DNA of 64,000 nt from Rhodanobacteraceae bacterium (GCA_016790075.1 JAEUPP010000013.1:1-64000); one strand, 5' to 3'. Counted from the first letter of the stretch, positions 27,331 through 37,467 are shown. The notes: generated from the sequence alone by a model not told the origin. Program-made: numbers and translations.

Positions 27331-27938
27331 GCGGGATACGTGCATTCGTGCATCGCCTCGGCGGCACGCTGCTCGCCGCAGCGTTGACCGCAGGCGCTAG
27401 TCCGGCTGTGGCTGCCCCGGCAGAGTTTCCGGCGAATCTGCTGGCAGCCGCCACGGCGCAGGTCGGGGTGACCGTGACTTACGATCCCGCCTATGCGCGC
27501 ATCGGCTATCCGGGCGGCGACGTACCCATCGATCGTGGCGTTTGCACCGATGTCGTGATTCGCGCCTATCGCGCACTCGGTATCGACCTGCAACAGCTGG
27601 TGCACGAAGACCTGCGCCGTGCCTGGGCCGCCTATCCCAAACTGTGGGGACTGCGTTCGCCCGACCGCCATATCGACCATCGCCGCGTACCGAATCTTGC
27701 GACTTTCTTCCTGCGCCACGGCAAGTCGCTCCGGGTTAGCCAGACCGATGCGGCGCTTTACGCCCCCGGCGACATCGTCACCTGGCGTCTCGCCAGCGGC
27801 GTGCCGCATATAGGCCTGGTCACGGACGAGCGCCGCAACGGCCGGCCGCTGATCGTGCACAACATCGGTGCGGGCACACAGATCGAGGACGTGCTGTTCG
27901 CCTATACGATCACAGGCCATTACCGCTATGAACCCTAG
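27327..27938 (+). CDS. DUF1287 secreted protein (NlpC/P60-like fold)
   Basis: 203 residues. After a signal peptide (LAAALTAGASPAVAAP), the family landmarks are VTYDPAYARIGYPGGDVP, RGVCTDVVIRAYRALGIDLQ, DHRRVPNLATFFLRHGKSL and VPHIGLVTDERRNGRPLIVH. Cys in GVCTDV and His in HIGLV suggest a cysteine-peptidase-like site. It overlaps the hydrolase gene by ATGA and is probably co-expressed. Its stop codon lies within a large inverted repeat. Confidence 0.88.
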   Translation: MSGIRAFVHRLGGTLLAAALTAGASPAVAAPAEFPANLLAAATAQVGVTVTYDPAYARIGYPGGDVPIDRGVCTDVVIRAYRALGIDLQQLVHEDLRRAWAAYPKLWGLRSPDRHIDHRRVPNLATFFLRHGKSLRVSQTDAALYAPGDIVTWRLASGVPHIGLVTDERRNGRPLIVHNIGAGTQIEDVLFAYTITGHYRYEP

Positions 27939-28005
27939 CCCGCATTTGCCACACCCGTTCGTATCGGCGGCCGCAGTAGAACGGGTGTGAGAAAGGCGGG
28001 CTAGG
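27934..28005. terminator. Large two-part inverted repeat between convergent genes
   Basis: CCTAGCCCGC (27934) pairs with GCGGGCTAGG (ends 28005), and CACACCCGTTC (27950) with GAACGGGTGTG (ends 27989). The two 6-base internal strands contribute three A-T pairs, giving about 24 pairs in a 27-position stem around an 18-base loop. It includes the stop codon of the DUF1287 gene. It probably acts as a bidirectional terminator or mRNA stabiliser. Confidence 0.6.
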
Positions 28006-28019
28006 CCGGCCAAGCGGCG

Positions 28020-29744
28020 TCATTTGGCCAGCAGTTTCGCGCGATCGGGACGCGTCACGGGAACCTTGTCGGCATTGCAGCTGCCTGCGGCGCACAGCGT
28101 GCGGCGCAACAGGGGCGAACTCTGCACGATGATGTGAAAGATCACGTTCTGTTCGAGGGAACCGCGGAAAGCCTGCGCGCCGGGTCCTCGCGCGAAGATC
28201 GCGACGTCATCACCCCCGTGGCTTTCGCTCGCGAAGGGTATGGCGGCTTCCTGCAGGTAGTTCGGCGCGCCGGTGTCTACCTGGGTCAGATCCGGGCGGC
28301 CGGCGGGCGGCTTGCCTACGCTACGAAAGTCATGCGGATAAGTTTTCGGGCCTTCAGGCTGGCCGTCGCTGGCTCCGACGAAACCGGGGCCGTTGGCATA
28401 ACCCAGCGTGGTATACGGCAGCTTGTACTTGTCGAGGGCCAGTTCGTTGCCTGAGCCCTCTGACTCACCGCCGCCCCGAACCAGCCCCAGGATGGGATTG
28501 CCCCGCGCTGGATAGCCGGCGAAGGTCAACGTATGCGAATGATCGGCGGTGACGACGATCAACGTATCGGCGGCATCAGTCTCGTCGAGGGCGACCTGGA
28601 CTGCGTCGGAGAATGCGATCGTGTCGGTCAGTGCGCGATAGGCGTTGCCCGCATGATGGCCGTGATCGATGCGGCCGCCTTCCACCATCAGGAAATAACC
28701 CTTGGGGTTCTTTTTCAGGATGGCCAGCGCCTTGCGTGTCATTTCGGCGAGACTGGGTTCGTCTGCGGCGATGCGACCGGTTTCGCCCTTGGGCGGATTG
28801 AGGCGTTCATGGTCATAGCGCATATGTGATCGTTCGAACAGGCCTAGCAGATGCTGGGTCGCAGACGTATCTATTTTGTCGAACTGTTCCTTGTTCCAGA
28901 CATACGTCGCGCCGGAACGCGCTGTCCATTGCGCGATCAGGTCGCGCTGGTCGAGGCGCGTGCCCGGCCGCCCCGGCTCCTCGGGATCGCGCTGCGTCGG
29001 CAGCATGAATTTTTCACGCCCGCCGCCCAGCGCTACTTCGAGACCATTGCCAAATGGCTGCTCCACGAGCTGGCGAGCCAAGTCGACACAATCACCGCCC
29101 TTGGGCGAGTTCGCTACGTCGGCATCCGACTCCCAATTGCGATCGGGCAGATGGCCGTAGGTCGCGGCCGGCGTGGCATGAGTGATTTTCGTGGTCGTGA
29201 CTGCGCCGGTCGCCATGCCCGCATGCTCGGCGAGTTCGAGCGTGGTCACGAGTTCCTGGCCACGGCTGGAAGCGCAGTCGGAACTGTTCGCGGCCTGACC
29301 GACACCGATAAAGCCGATCTTGGTTTTTACGCCGGTCATGATCGCCGTCATCGTGCCGGCGGAATCCGGTGTTTGCGCATCCGTTTCGTAGGTGCGGCTC
29401 AACGCGGTATAGGGCAGTGTCTCGAACGCAAGACGAGCACTCTCGCCATCCTTGCCCTGACGCTGTCCCATGAGGATGCGCGCTGCAGCGATGGTTGGAA
29501 TGCTCATGCCATCGCCAAGAAATACGATCACGTTCCTTGCCCGCGGCGGCGTCTTGCCGACGTTCGCGTGCGCGGCAGCGGCACCGGCGGTGAACCACCA
29601 GTCCGAGGTTTCCTGCTGCGGTTGCTGGATGGTCGGCACCACGATAGCCCGCTTCGCCGCGTTGCCGCCGGCCGACACGGGCAGGCTCGCAGAGGCGACA
29701 AGGGCCAGGGCGACGGTGGCAGGCAACAGGCGCAGTGTGTTCAC
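28020..29744 (-). CDS. Secreted alkaline phosphatase
   Basis: 574 residues from a GTG at 29744 with GGAG upstream. A signal peptide (LLPATVALALVASASLPVSA) marks export. Metal and catalytic residues of the alkaline phosphatase family are present: VIVFLGDGMSIPT, TPDSAGTMTA with the nucleophile Ser, GYFLMVEGGRIDHGHHAGNA, IVVTADHSHTL and SHGGDDVAIFARGP. It is longer than E. coli PhoA. It removes phosphate from phosphomonoesters in the periplasm or medium. Beside it, divergently, is a secreted nucleotidase, suggesting joint phosphate and nucleotide scavenging. I looked for a Pho box in the gap and found none convincing. Confidence 0.93.
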   Translation of the reverse strand: MNTLRLLPATVALALVASASLPVSAGGNAAKRAIVVPTIQQPQQETSDWWFTAGAAAAHANVGKTPPRARNVIVFLGDGMSIPTIAAARILMGQRQGKDGESARLAFETLPYTALSRTYETDAQTPDSAGTMTAIMTGVKTKIGFIGVGQAANSSDCASSRGQELVTTLELAEHAGMATGAVTTTKITHATPAATYGHLPDRNWESDADVANSPKGGDCVDLARQLVEQPFGNGLEVALGGGREKFMLPTQRDPEEPGRPGTRLDQRDLIAQWTARSGATYVWNKEQFDKIDTSATQHLLGLFERSHMRYDHERLNPPKGETGRIAADEPSLAEMTRKALAILKKNPKGYFLMVEGGRIDHGHHAGNAYRALTDTIAFSDAVQVALDETDAADTLIVVTADHSHTLTFAGYPARGNPILGLVRGGGESEGSGNELALDKYKLPYTTLGYANGPGFVGASDGQPEGPKTYPHDFRSVGKPPAGRPDLTQVDTGAPNYLQEAAIPFASESHGGDDVAIFARGPGAQAFRGSLEQNVIFHIIVQSSPLLRRTLCAAGSCNADKVPVTRPDRAKLLAK

Positions 29745-29988
29745 GGCTATCTCCGGTCGAGTTCGAGACGATAAGCCTGCAGTGTGACAGCGGCGCGGCT
29801 TTCAGGTCACCCTCGGCTGGTCCAATCCTGGGTCGGCCGTAGGACGCCGCGGTTCTCTGGGCAGCTTCGCCCGGACTCCCGTACTGCTCGGGTTCGAGTG
29901 CGGCTCCGAACTGCCCTTGGAGCGAAACCCGCGCTAGCGGACATGCGGCCGACTTGGGCCGGTGCTAAGGTTTGCGCCCGCCCCAGCT

Positions 29989-31992
29989 ATGCGCCGACTC
30001 ATGCTCCGTGCCCCGCTACTGCTCACCCTAGCCGCCGTTCTGACCGCCTGCGCCAGCGGCGGCGGCGGCAAGTCCTCACGCCTGAACGAGGGGACGCGTG
30101 CCGATGTCATGCTGCTGGAGACGACGGATCTGCACGCCAACGTGCTGAGCTTCGATTACTTCAAGGGCGCGATCGACCCTAGCCTGGGCCTGGAACGCGT
30201 TGCGACCCTGATCCGCGAAGCGCGCCGCGAAAACCCGAACAACTTCCTGTTTGATGATGGGGACACCATCCAGGGCACGGCCTTGTCGGACTATCAGGCC
30301 CTGGCCCAGCGCCTGCCGTGTACGCAAAAGCTCGCGACCTACAAGGCCATGGATGCGATCGGCTACGACGCCGGCGCTATCGGCAACCATGAGTTCAACT
30401 ACGGCCTGGATTTTCTTGCCCAGGTCACCGGTACGCCAATTGCTGCCGACGGCGTGAGTCCGCAGCGCTGCCAGGGTCCCGCGTTTCCGCTGGTGCTGTC
30501 GAACGTGTTCGCCACCCGCGATGGCAAGCCGCTGTACCGCCCGTGGCTGGTCGTGGAAAAACCCATCACGGCGTATACGCCCGACGGCAGCGCAATCCGC
30601 GTGCCGTTGCGAGTCGGCGTACTCGGTTTCGCGCCCCCACCTATCCTGAAATGGGACAAGCGCAACCTCGAAGGCAAGGTAAGCGTGCTCGGCGTTGTCG
30701 AAGCGGCGCAAAAATATCTGCCGGAACTGCGTGCGCAGAACGTCGACCTCGTTGTCGCCGTATCACATGGCGGGCTGAATCCCGGGCCGTACAGCGCCGA
30801 CATGGAGAACGCAAACTGGCACCTTGCCGCGGTAGACGGCATCGACGCGATCTTGCTCGGCCATTCGCACGACACCTTCCCCAACGCAAACAATCCGAAG
30901 TCTCGCTTCAACACTATGCCGGAAGTCGACAACAAGCGCGGTTTCGTACGCGGCACGCCCGCCGTAATGGGCAGTTTCTGGGGCAAGGGCCTGGGCGTGA
31001 TCAAGCTCGCGCTGGTGCGGCAGGACGGGCGCTGGCAAATCGTCAAGGACAAGACCTATAGCGAGGTGAGAGCAATCTGTGCAAAGGAAGCCGAGTGCGT
31101 CGCACCCGATGCGGAGATCGCGAAAATCGTCGACACCGAGCACCGCGCCACCATGGCCTGGGTCGACACCACGATAGGCCAGACCGAATTCCAGCTCAGC
31201 ACCTACTTCGCCGATCTTGGCGAGGTCAGTGCGCTGGGCGTCATCAATGCCGCACAGCGCACGCATGTCGAACAGTGGATCCGTAGCGAGCGGCCGGACC
31301 TTGCCGCCATTCCTGTGCTGTCGGCTGCAGCCGCGTTCAAGGCTGGCTTTGCCGGTCCGGAGGACTACAGCGACGTCAAACCGGGCAAGCTCACGATCAA
31401 GAGCGCGGCGGACCTTTATCTGTATCCGAACACGATAGCGGCGGTGAAGATCAACGGCACGACCCTGAAGGGCTGGCTCGAAAAATCCGCCGAGCGCTTC
31501 AACCGTCTCGATCCGCAGTCCGAGCAGGCACAGGCTCTGATCAATACGCGTGTGCCGACCTACAACTTCGACGTGATTCAGGGCCGTCTCGCCTACACCA
31601 TCGACCTGTCCCGGGCACCCGGCGAGCGCATCGTCAAGCTGGAGCACGCGGGCAAGCCGGTCGAGCCGGCGCAGCCGTTCATCGTCGCGACGAACAACTA
31701 CCGCGCCAGCGGCAGCGGCAGCATTCCGGGCCTTGATGGCAGCAACATCGTGATGTCGGAAGAAACGACGAATCGTGACGTGGTCATAACCTGGCTCAAG
31801 GCCCATCCGACGCTGACGCGTGATGCCATTGAAGCGAGTCCGCTGCGCTTTGCGCCGCTGAAGCTGAGGACCCCCGCGACATTCCGTTCGCGCTCGGGAC
31901 AGGCAGACCTGGCCAAAGCCAATGGCATCGCCGGCGTGCGTGAAATCCAGGACCATGGCGACGGCACCGCGACGTATAGTTTTTCACCCTAG
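29989..31992 (+). CDS. cpdB: 2',3'-cyclic-nucleotide phosphodiesterase / 3'-nucleotidase lipoprotein
   Basis: 667 residues from the ATG at 29989, opening a lipoprotein signal with lipobox LTAC. The N-terminal metallophosphoesterase domain has LLETTDLHANV, FDDGDTIQGTALSDY, IGNHEFNYGLD and ILLGHSHDTFP, all metal ligands in place. The C-terminal 5'-nucleotidase domain follows, with DLYLYPNTIAAVKINGTTLK and VATNNYRASGSG. Architecture and the 'GDTIQGT' form match the CpdB branch. It would release nucleosides and phosphate from periplasmic nucleotides. Confidence 0.9.
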   Translation: MRRLMLRAPLLLTLAAVLTACASGGGGKSSRLNEGTRADVMLLETTDLHANVLSFDYFKGAIDPSLGLERVATLIREARRENPNNFLFDDGDTIQGTALSDYQALAQRLPCTQKLATYKAMDAIGYDAGAIGNHEFNYGLDFLAQVTGTPIAADGVSPQRCQGPAFPLVLSNVFATRDGKPLYRPWLVVEKPITAYTPDGSAIRVPLRVGVLGFAPPPILKWDKRNLEGKVSVLGVVEAAQKYLPELRAQNVDLVVAVSHGGLNPGPYSADMENANWHLAAVDGIDAILLGHSHDTFPNANNPKSRFNTMPEVDNKRGFVRGTPAVMGSFWGKGLGVIKLALVRQDGRWQIVKDKTYSEVRAICAKEAECVAPDAEIAKIVDTEHRATMAWVDTTIGQTEFQLSTYFADLGEVSALGVINAAQRTHVEQWIRSERPDLAAIPVLSAAAAFKAGFAGPEDYSDVKPGKLTIKSAADLYLYPNTIAAVKINGTTLKGWLEKSAERFNRLDPQSEQAQALINTRVPTYNFDVIQGRLAYTIDLSRAPGERIVKLEHAGKPVEPAQPFIVATNNYRASGSGSIPGLDGSNIVMSEETTNRDVVITWLKAHPTLTRDAIEASPLRFAPLKLRTPATFRSRSGQADLAKANGIAGVREIQDHGDGTATYSFSP

Positions 31993-32073
31993 ACAGTACT
32001 GGTGCGGCGCCGCGGGCAAGGGCAATACGTCGCGTAACGCAGCATAAACGGCGCCGCAAGCTACACTCAGGAC

Positions 32074-34296
32074 ATGAGCAAGAAGACCGACGCGCCCATG
32101 GACGAGAGCGCAACGCCAGCGTCTGAGAACAAGCCGCGCAGCCGCCGCAAGACCGTCGATGAAACAGCGGCGACTGCTGCGCCGCCAAAACCTCGCGCGC
32201 CACGCAAAACCCCCGCTGCAGACACCGCGGCGATGGCCGGCGAAGCAACCACCGTCCCAGCACCGCGCAGCCGCGCACCGCAAACAAGCCGGACAGCCCC
32301 AGCCGCACCTGATGCAGCAAACGCCACCGCGGCGCCCGTATCACCGCCACGGCGAACCTCGACGCGTACTCGACGCGTGACGGAACCAGACATTCCCGTG
32401 GCGGCCTCACCGTTGCCCCAGACCGGTCCTGCAGCACGGCCGTCGCCGCCAGCGCCGGTGCCAGGGCCACCAGCCGGACCGCAACCCCTTGCGAAAACGG
32501 AATCCAAGAGGGAAGAGCCGAAAAGGGACACGCAGACAAGCTCGCGCCAGCCATCTACGCCCAGGACGAGGCCGGCAGCCCCAGCATCTGTACCTGCTTT
32601 GACACCGCCTGCAACGGCGAAAGACGCGAAGCGGGACACACATGCCAGCACGGTCCTAACGCCTGCCCCTGAATCGAGATCACCAGCAATCGCATCCGCC
32701 TCCGCTCCAGCGCCGACCTCGGCAGCGGACACGAGACCAGCAAGACCGGAAGCAAGACCGGACACGCACACCAGCCCGGCCCCGACACGAAGCCCTGAGG
32801 CGAGGCCAACAGCCCCGGTGTCCGCGAAGCAGGATGCGAAACAGGACACGCACATCAGCACAGTCCCGACACCTGGCCCCGAAGCGGGGTCAGCAACGGC
32901 CGTGAAACAGGACACGCACACAAACCCGGCCCAAAAGGCAACAAGGGACACCCACACGAACTCGACGCCCCGAGCCACGGCAGCAGTTGCATCACCGGCC
33001 ACAACCGCGGCGAGATCGGTCAGCGCTGCGGTAGCCGCGCCCGCAAACACGTCCGTTTCACCTCCGCCACCACAGCCGCGGGGGACAGCCCCTGGCCCCA
33101 CGCAACCGATTGCCTCAGCCCGCAGCCCGCAGCCGACAGTCGCCACACCGCCGACGCATTCGGCAGTAGTACCAACAGACCTGCCCGATACCGACGGCGA
33201 GCCGCCTGCATTCCTGCAACCGGCGCGAACACGCAAGGCCGTACCGCTGACGAAAACGGAGGAGAACGCGGCGAAATCCCGCGGTAAGGCCGGCTCCGCC
33301 AAGACCACGGCACAGGGCAAGGCTCCCGCCGCAGCCGCGCATCCGGCCGACGCCTCGGCGCGCGCCCGCGGCGTGCTGGAAACGCTGTTACGCCTGCTGC
33401 CCCAGGACTGGCGGCCAGCAGCACGGGACTACCTTGTGCTTATGCGCATGGACCGGCCGATAGGCGCTCTGCTGCTGCTGTGGCCAACCTGGTGGGCGCT
33501 TTGGCTTGCCGCCGGCGACTTTCCGCCGCCTTATCTGCTCGTGATCTTCACGCTTGGCGTGTTCCTGATGCGCGCGGCGGGCTGTGTCATCAATGATTAC
33601 GCGGACCGCTGGCTCGATCCGCAGGTCGAGCGTACGCGAGGACGGCCCATCGCCGCGGGCCGTGTGACGCCGCGCGCTGCATTGGTGCTGTTCATCACTC
33701 TGCTTGTGCTTGCGTTCGGACTGGTGCTGCTGACCAATGCAATGACAGTCATGCTCTCATTCGCGGGCGCAGCTTTGGCGACCCTGTATCCGTTCGCCAA
33801 GCGCTATACACACCTGCCGCAGGTCGTGCTGGGAGCGGCGTTCGGCTGGTCGATTCCCATGGCCTTCGCCGCGGTCAAGGGCAGCGCGCCGATGGTGACC
33901 TGGTTTCAGGCCCTGCCACCGTTGTGCTGGCTGCTGTTTATTGCCAACGTGGTCTGGGCGACGATCTATGACACGGAATACGCCATGGTCGATCGCGAGG
34001 AAGACATTGCGGCGGGTTCCAAATCAACCGCGATCCTGTTCGGTGACGATGACCGCATGATTCTCGGCGTGCTCATGGGCACGTTGACCCTGGCGCTCGT
34101 ATTCGTCGGTACGCGTGCGAACCTGCACTGGACTTACTACCTCGGGGTCGCCGCGGCGATCGGACTGTGCGCCTGGCAGCAGTACCTGATCCGTGAGCGC
34201 GAACGCGCGGCCTGTTTCGCGGCGTTCCGCACCAATCTGTGGCTGGGCATGGCGATCTGGGCGGGCATCTGCCTCGCGCTGGCACTGAAACACTAG
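32074..34296 (+). CDS. ubiA: 4-hydroxybenzoate polyprenyltransferase UbiA with long N-terminal extension
   Basis: 740 residues, more than twice the usual ~290. The C-terminal part from about residue 430 is a complete Ubi[21 protein letters not shown], the first Asp motif [16 protein letters not shown] with [10 protein letters not shown], the second motif around [12 protein letters not shown], and about eight membrane helices. It prenylates 4-hydroxybenzoate for ubiquinone. Residues 1-430 are Pro/Ala/Thr/Ser-rich, basic and low in complexity, with six copies of an (R/Q/P)DTHTS-like motif. A GTG at 33373 could be the start of a normal UbiA, but the long open frame with phased repeats argues for translation. 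Confidence 0.9.
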   Translation: MSKKTDAPMDESATPASENKPRSRRKTVDETAATAAPPKPRAPRKTPAADTAAMAGEATTVPAPRSRAPQTSRTAPAAPDAANATAAPVSPPRRTSTRTRRVTEPDIPVAASPLPQTGPAARPSPPAPVPGPPAGPQPLAKTESKREEPKRDTQTSSRQPSTPRTRPAAPASVPALTPPATAKDAKRDTHASTVLTPAPESRSPAIASASAPAPTSAADTRPARPEARPDTHTSPAPTRSPEARPTAPVSAKQDAKQDTHISTVPTPGPEAGSATAVKQDTHTNPAQKATRDTHTNSTPRATAAVASPATTAARSVSAAVAAPANTSVSPPPPQPRGTAPGPTQPIASARSPQPTVATPPTHSAVVPTDLPDTDGEPPAFLQPARTRKAVPLTKTEENAAKSRGKAGSAKTTAQGKAPAAAAHPADASARARGVLETLLRLLPQDWRPAARDYLVLMRMDRPIGALLLLWPTWWALWLAAGDFPPPYLLVIFTLGVFLMRAAGCVINDYADRWLDPQVERTRGRPIAAGRVTPRAALVLFITLLVLAFGLVLLTNAMTVMLSFAGAALATLYPFAKRYTHLPQVVLGAAFGWSIPMAFAAVKGSAPMVTWFQALPPLCWLLFIANVVWATIYDTEYAMVDREEDIAAGSKSTAILFGDDDRMILGVLMGTLTLALVFVGTRANLHWTYYLGVAAAIGLCAWQQYLIRERERAACFAAFRTNLWLGMAIWAGICLALALKH

Positions 34297-34388
34297 CCGC
34301 GCAGTTCTCACATTCCCTGCTACTGCGGTCGCCTGTACGACGCTTCGACGGCCTCGCTACGAACGGGGTGAGGCATGCGGGCGCCGGT

Positions 34389-35126
34389 TCAAAGTGGCGC
34401 GCGGGCGATCGCCCAGATATCAACACGCGCAGCCCCGGCGCGGCGCAGCACGAGTGCACACTCCTGCGCCGTCGCTCCGGTCGTCATCACGTCGTCGACA
34501 ACAGCAACATGCCGCGGCAATGCGACACCCTTGCGTACCGTGAACGCACCACGCAGGTTGCGCCGCCGCGCGAGCGCGCTGAGGCCACTTTGCGCAGGCG
34601 TCTCACGCAGCCGCAACAAACTGTCGGGCAGCAAGCTGACGCCGCTTGCAAGCGCCAGCGGGCGGGCGAGTTCCAGGGCCTGGTTGTAGCCGCGCTCGCG
34701 CAGCCGCGCGGCATGCAGCGGTACCGGCAGCAGCGCTTCAGGCAGCGCCGGCGGCGCCCGGCGCCAGTGATCGAGGGCGACTTCGGCAAGCACGCGGCCC
34801 GCGGCCAGATCGCCAGCGAACTTGAACCGCGTCATGAGACCGGTCAGCGGCGGCGTATAGCGCAACGGCGCCCAGGTTGCCTCGAATGCTGGCCGCCGCT
34901 TGAGGCAGCGCCCGCAGGCCGCCGCGGCCAGAGGCAGCGGCAAACCACAGCAGGCGCAAGCCGTGAGGTTGGGCTCCAGATCGGCGCTGCAGGCGGCGCA
35001 CAGATCCCGCGCGGGCTGGCCGACACCGCCGCAAAGCAGACAGCGTGCGGGGATCAGCCAAAAGCCCAGCCGCTGCCACCACCTGTCAACCGGCATGCGC
35101 GTTTTCAAGTTGACAGCCTCCGCCAT
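34389..35126 (-). CDS. comF: ComF family phosphoribosyltransferase-like protein
   Basis: 245 residues from the ATG at 35126; an ATG at 35096 (MPVDRWW) would also give a normal ComF and would leave the bioB operator less embedded in coding sequence. The N-terminus has the zinc-binding cysteines ARCLLCGG, DLCAACSAD, ACACCGLPLP and CGRCLKRRP. The C-terminal PRTase domain has LLPVPLHAARLRERGYNQA and the PRPP loop VAVVDDVMTTGATAQECA. ComF proteins aid DNA uptake. It is divergent from bioB, a common arrangement in gammaproteobacteria. Confidence 0.94.
   Translation of the reverse strand: MAEAVNLKTRMPVDRWWQRLGFWLIPARCLLCGGVGQPARDLCAACSADLEPNLTACACCGLPLPLAAAACGRCLKRRPAFEATWAPLRYTPPLTGLMTRFKFAGDLAAGRVLAEVALDHWRRAPPALPEALLPVPLHAARLRERGYNQALELARPLALASGVSLLPDSLLRLRETPAQSGLSALARRRNLRGAFTVRKGVALPRHVAVVDDVMTTGATAQECALVLRRAGAARVDIWAIARAPL
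35083..35116. promoter_or_regulatory. BirA-type biotin operator candidate
   Basis: CTGTCAACC-N16-AGTTGACAG. Half-sites resemble the BirA box (TTGTAAACC) and the 9-16-9 geometry equals that of the E. coli bio operator as I remember it. It overlaps the predicted -35 box of bioB and lies within the first codons of comF if comF starts at 35126. Confidence 0.7.
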
Positions 35127-35138
35127 GGCCCGGACACT
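35110..35138 (+). promoter_or_regulatory. Predicted bioB promoter
   Basis: TTGACA (35110-35115, perfect -35) with a 17-base spacer to GACACT (35133-35138). Its -35 box is the right half of the operator, so bound BirA would block RNA polymerase. Confidence 0.6.
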
Positions 35139-35170
35139 CGCGCCCGAATTTAGCCCGCTAGCGATCGCCC

Positions 35171-36226
35171 ATGACAGCCCTACGCCACGACTGGACGCGC
35201 GAGGAAGTGCTCGCCCTGTTCGACCTGCCCTTCGCCGACCTGCTGCACCGCGCGCAACTCACCCATCGCGCGCACTTCGACGCCAATGCGGTGCAGGTTT
35301 CGACGTTGCTGTCGATCAAGACCGGCGGCTGCCCCGAAGATTGCGCCTACTGTCCTCAGAGCGCGCGCTACGCGACCGGCCTCAAGGCCGAAAAACTGAT
35401 GCCGCTGGATGCCGTCGTGGACAAGGCGCGTCAGGCCAAGGCTGCCGGCGCGACGCGCTTCTGCATGGGTGCCGCCTGGCGCTCGCCCAAGGACAAGGAC
35501 CTGGGCAAGGTCGCCGAAATGGTTGGCGCTGTGAAGGCTCTAGGTCTCGAAACCTGCGCGACCCTGGGCATGCTCAGTGGCGAACAGGCGCAAGCGCTTC
35601 GGAGCGCGGGCCTGGACTACTACAACCACAATCTCGACACCGCGCCGGAGTTCTACGGCGACATCATCAAGACCCGCGAGTACCAGGATCGTCTCGACAC
35701 GTTGGAAAACGTGCGCCAGGCCGGCCTGAAGACCTGCTGCGGCGGCATAGTCGGTATGGGTGAAACGCGCGAGCAGCGCGCCGGGCTGCTGCAGACACTG
35801 GCGAACCTGCCGGAGCACCCGGGCTCGGTGCCGATCAATCGGCTGGTGCAGGTCGCCGGCACTCCTCTCGCCGGCACGGCCTTGCTCGATCCGTTTGAAT
35901 TTGTGCGCACGATTGCGGTGGCGCGTCTGCTGATGCCGCAGTCCATGGTGCGCCTGTCCGCCGGCCGCGCCGAAATGAGCGACGAGCTGCAGGCGCTGTG
36001 TTTTCTTGCCGGCGCGAATTCGATTTTCTACGGCGAAAAGCTGCTGACGACGGGCAATCCCGACGTGGAGCACGATCAGGCCCTGTTCCGGCGCCTGGGC
36101 ATCCATCCGTTGGCGGTCGTGGAACAGTCCTCTACGGTGCATGCGGATATCGTCGAAACCGATGCCCTGATCTGCGGCAGCGGGGGTTGCGGCGGCGATT
36201 GCGGCGACACCGGTCTGGCCGCCTGA
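35171..36226 (+). CDS. bioB: Biotin synthase
   Basis: 351 residues. A radical-SAM enzyme that inserts sulfur into dethiobiotin. The cluster motif is [16 protein letters not shown] (CxxxCxxC); [27 protein letters not shown] and [17 protein letters not shown] are further family signatures. It ends in a Gly/Cys-rich tail ([14 protein letters not shown]), often seen in proteobacterial BioB. First gene of bioB-bioF-bioH-bioC, 45 bases from the divergent comF start. Confidence 0.98.
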   Translation: MTALRHDWTREEVLALFDLPFADLLHRAQLTHRAHFDANAVQVSTLLSIKTGGCPEDCAYCPQSARYATGLKAEKLMPLDAVVDKARQAKAAGATRFCMGAAWRSPKDKDLGKVAEMVGAVKALGLETCATLGMLSGEQAQALRSAGLDYYNHNLDTAPEFYGDIIKTREYQDRLDTLENVRQAGLKTCCGGIVGMGETREQRAGLLQTLANLPEHPGSVPINRLVQVAGTPLAGTALLDPFEFVRTIAVARLLMPQSMVRLSAGRAEMSDELQALCFLAGANSIFYGEKLLTTGNPDVEHDQALFRRLGIHPLAVVEQSSTVHADIVETDALICGSGGCGGDCGDTGLAA

Positions 36227-36257
36227 CGTTGCGGCACTTGATGCCGCCGAAGCCGCG

Positions 36258-37442
36258 ATGCCGCGCCCCGAACTGCTCTCTCGCCTGCAACAGGCCTGCA
36301 CGGCGCGCGCCGAGGCCGAGCTGTTACGGCGTTTGCGCTGCGTCAGCGCAGCCGACGGCGCCGAAATCGTCATCAGCGGCCGGCGCCTGTGGAATTTCGC
36401 GAGCAACGACTACCTCGGCCTCGCTCAGCACCCGCGCGTGTGTGAAGCGCTGGTCGCTGCTGCCCAACGTTGGGGCGTCGGCGCGACCGCGGCGCATCTG
36501 CTCGGCGGACACAGGGACACGCACGAAGCGCTCGAGCACAAGCTCGCGCAATGGACCGGGCGCGAGCGCGCGCTGCTGTTTTCAAGCGGTTATCTGGCCA
36601 ATCTCGGCGTGCTGGTCGCGCTGCTGCGCGAAGGCGATCTCTGCCTGCAGGACAAACTTAACCATGCCTGTTTGCTGGACGGTGCGCGGCTGGCCGGCGC
36701 AACGCTGAAACGTTATGTACACGCCGACGCGGCCAGTGCCCGCCGGCAGCTGGAAACCGCCGCGCAAAGTCCCGCATTGCTCGCCACCGATGGGGTGTTC
36801 AGCATGGACGGCGATGTGGCGCCGCTGCGGGAACTCGCCACCCTGTGCCGCGAACAGAACGCGACGCTGCTGGTCGACGACGCTCACGGCCTCGGCGTAC
36901 TCGGCCCCGACGGGGCCGGCAGCGTGGCCGAAGCCGGCCTCGATGCGAACGATGTACCGGCTCTTATGGCCACGCTCGGCAAGGCCGTCGGGGTTTGCGG
37001 GGCTTTTGTCGCGGGTAGCGCCATGCTGGTGGAAGGCCTGGTGCAGTTCGCCCGCACCTATGTCTACAGCACCGCACTGCCGCCCGCACTGGCCGCCGCC
37101 GCTGCCACCGCCATCGACATCGCGCGCCATGAGCGCTGGCGGCGCGACCGGCTGCAGACGCTGATCGCACATCTGCGCAGCGGTGTACAGGCGCTGGGCC
37201 TGACTCTGCTGCCGTCACGCACGGCGATACAGCCACTGCTCGTCGGCGACAGCGCGGCCGCGCTAGGTCTGTCGCGCGCGCTGGAATCCGAGGGTTTCTA
37301 TGTACCGGCAATACGTCCACCGACCGTGCCTGCAGGCGCTGCGCGTCTGCGCATCACGCTGTCGGCACTGCATAGCGAAAGTCTGGTCGAGCAGTTGCTC
37401 GCCACGCTCGCCCGCCATGCCGACAGCGCCCGCAGCGTCTGA
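36258..37442 (+). CDS. bioF: 8-amino-7-oxononanoate synthase
   Basis: 394 residues. A PLP enzyme joining pimeloyl-ACP and alanine. The N-terminus reads LWNFASNDYLGLAQHPRV; GVGATAAHLLGGHRDTHEAL, LLVDDAHGLGVLG and the PLP lysine in MATLGKAVGVCGAF are present. It follows bioB by 31 bases and receives its substrate from the BioC-BioH pathway encoded next. Confidence 0.97.
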   Translation: MPRPELLSRLQQACTARAEAELLRRLRCVSAADGAEIVISGRRLWNFASNDYLGLAQHPRVCEALVAAAQRWGVGATAAHLLGGHRDTHEALEHKLAQWTGRERALLFSSGYLANLGVLVALLREGDLCLQDKLNHACLLDGARLAGATLKRYVHADAASARRQLETAAQSPALLATDGVFSMDGDVAPLRELATLCREQNATLLVDDAHGLGVLGPDGAGSVAEAGLDANDVPALMATLGKAVGVCGAFVAGSAMLVEGLVQFARTYVYSTALPPALAAAAATAIDIARHERWRRDRLQTLIAHLRSGVQALGLTLLPSRTAIQPLLVGDSAAALGLSRALESEGFYVPAIRPPTVPAGAARLRITLSALHSESLVEQLLATLARHADSARSV

Positions 37443-37467
37443 AGCTGCCTGAATACTGATTTCCCTT

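Noticed and set aside
29880-29930. tRNA-like GGTTCGA
   Set aside because: No acceptor or anticodon stem can be formed around it.
29745-29988. Pho box between alkaline phosphatase and nucleotidase
   Set aside because: CTGTCAC occurs once, but no second repeat at the 11-base period.
32067-33320. A 417-codon Gly/Val-rich minus-strand frame
   Set aside because: It mirrors the Pro/Ala/Thr-rich UbiA extension; no ribosome site or motif.
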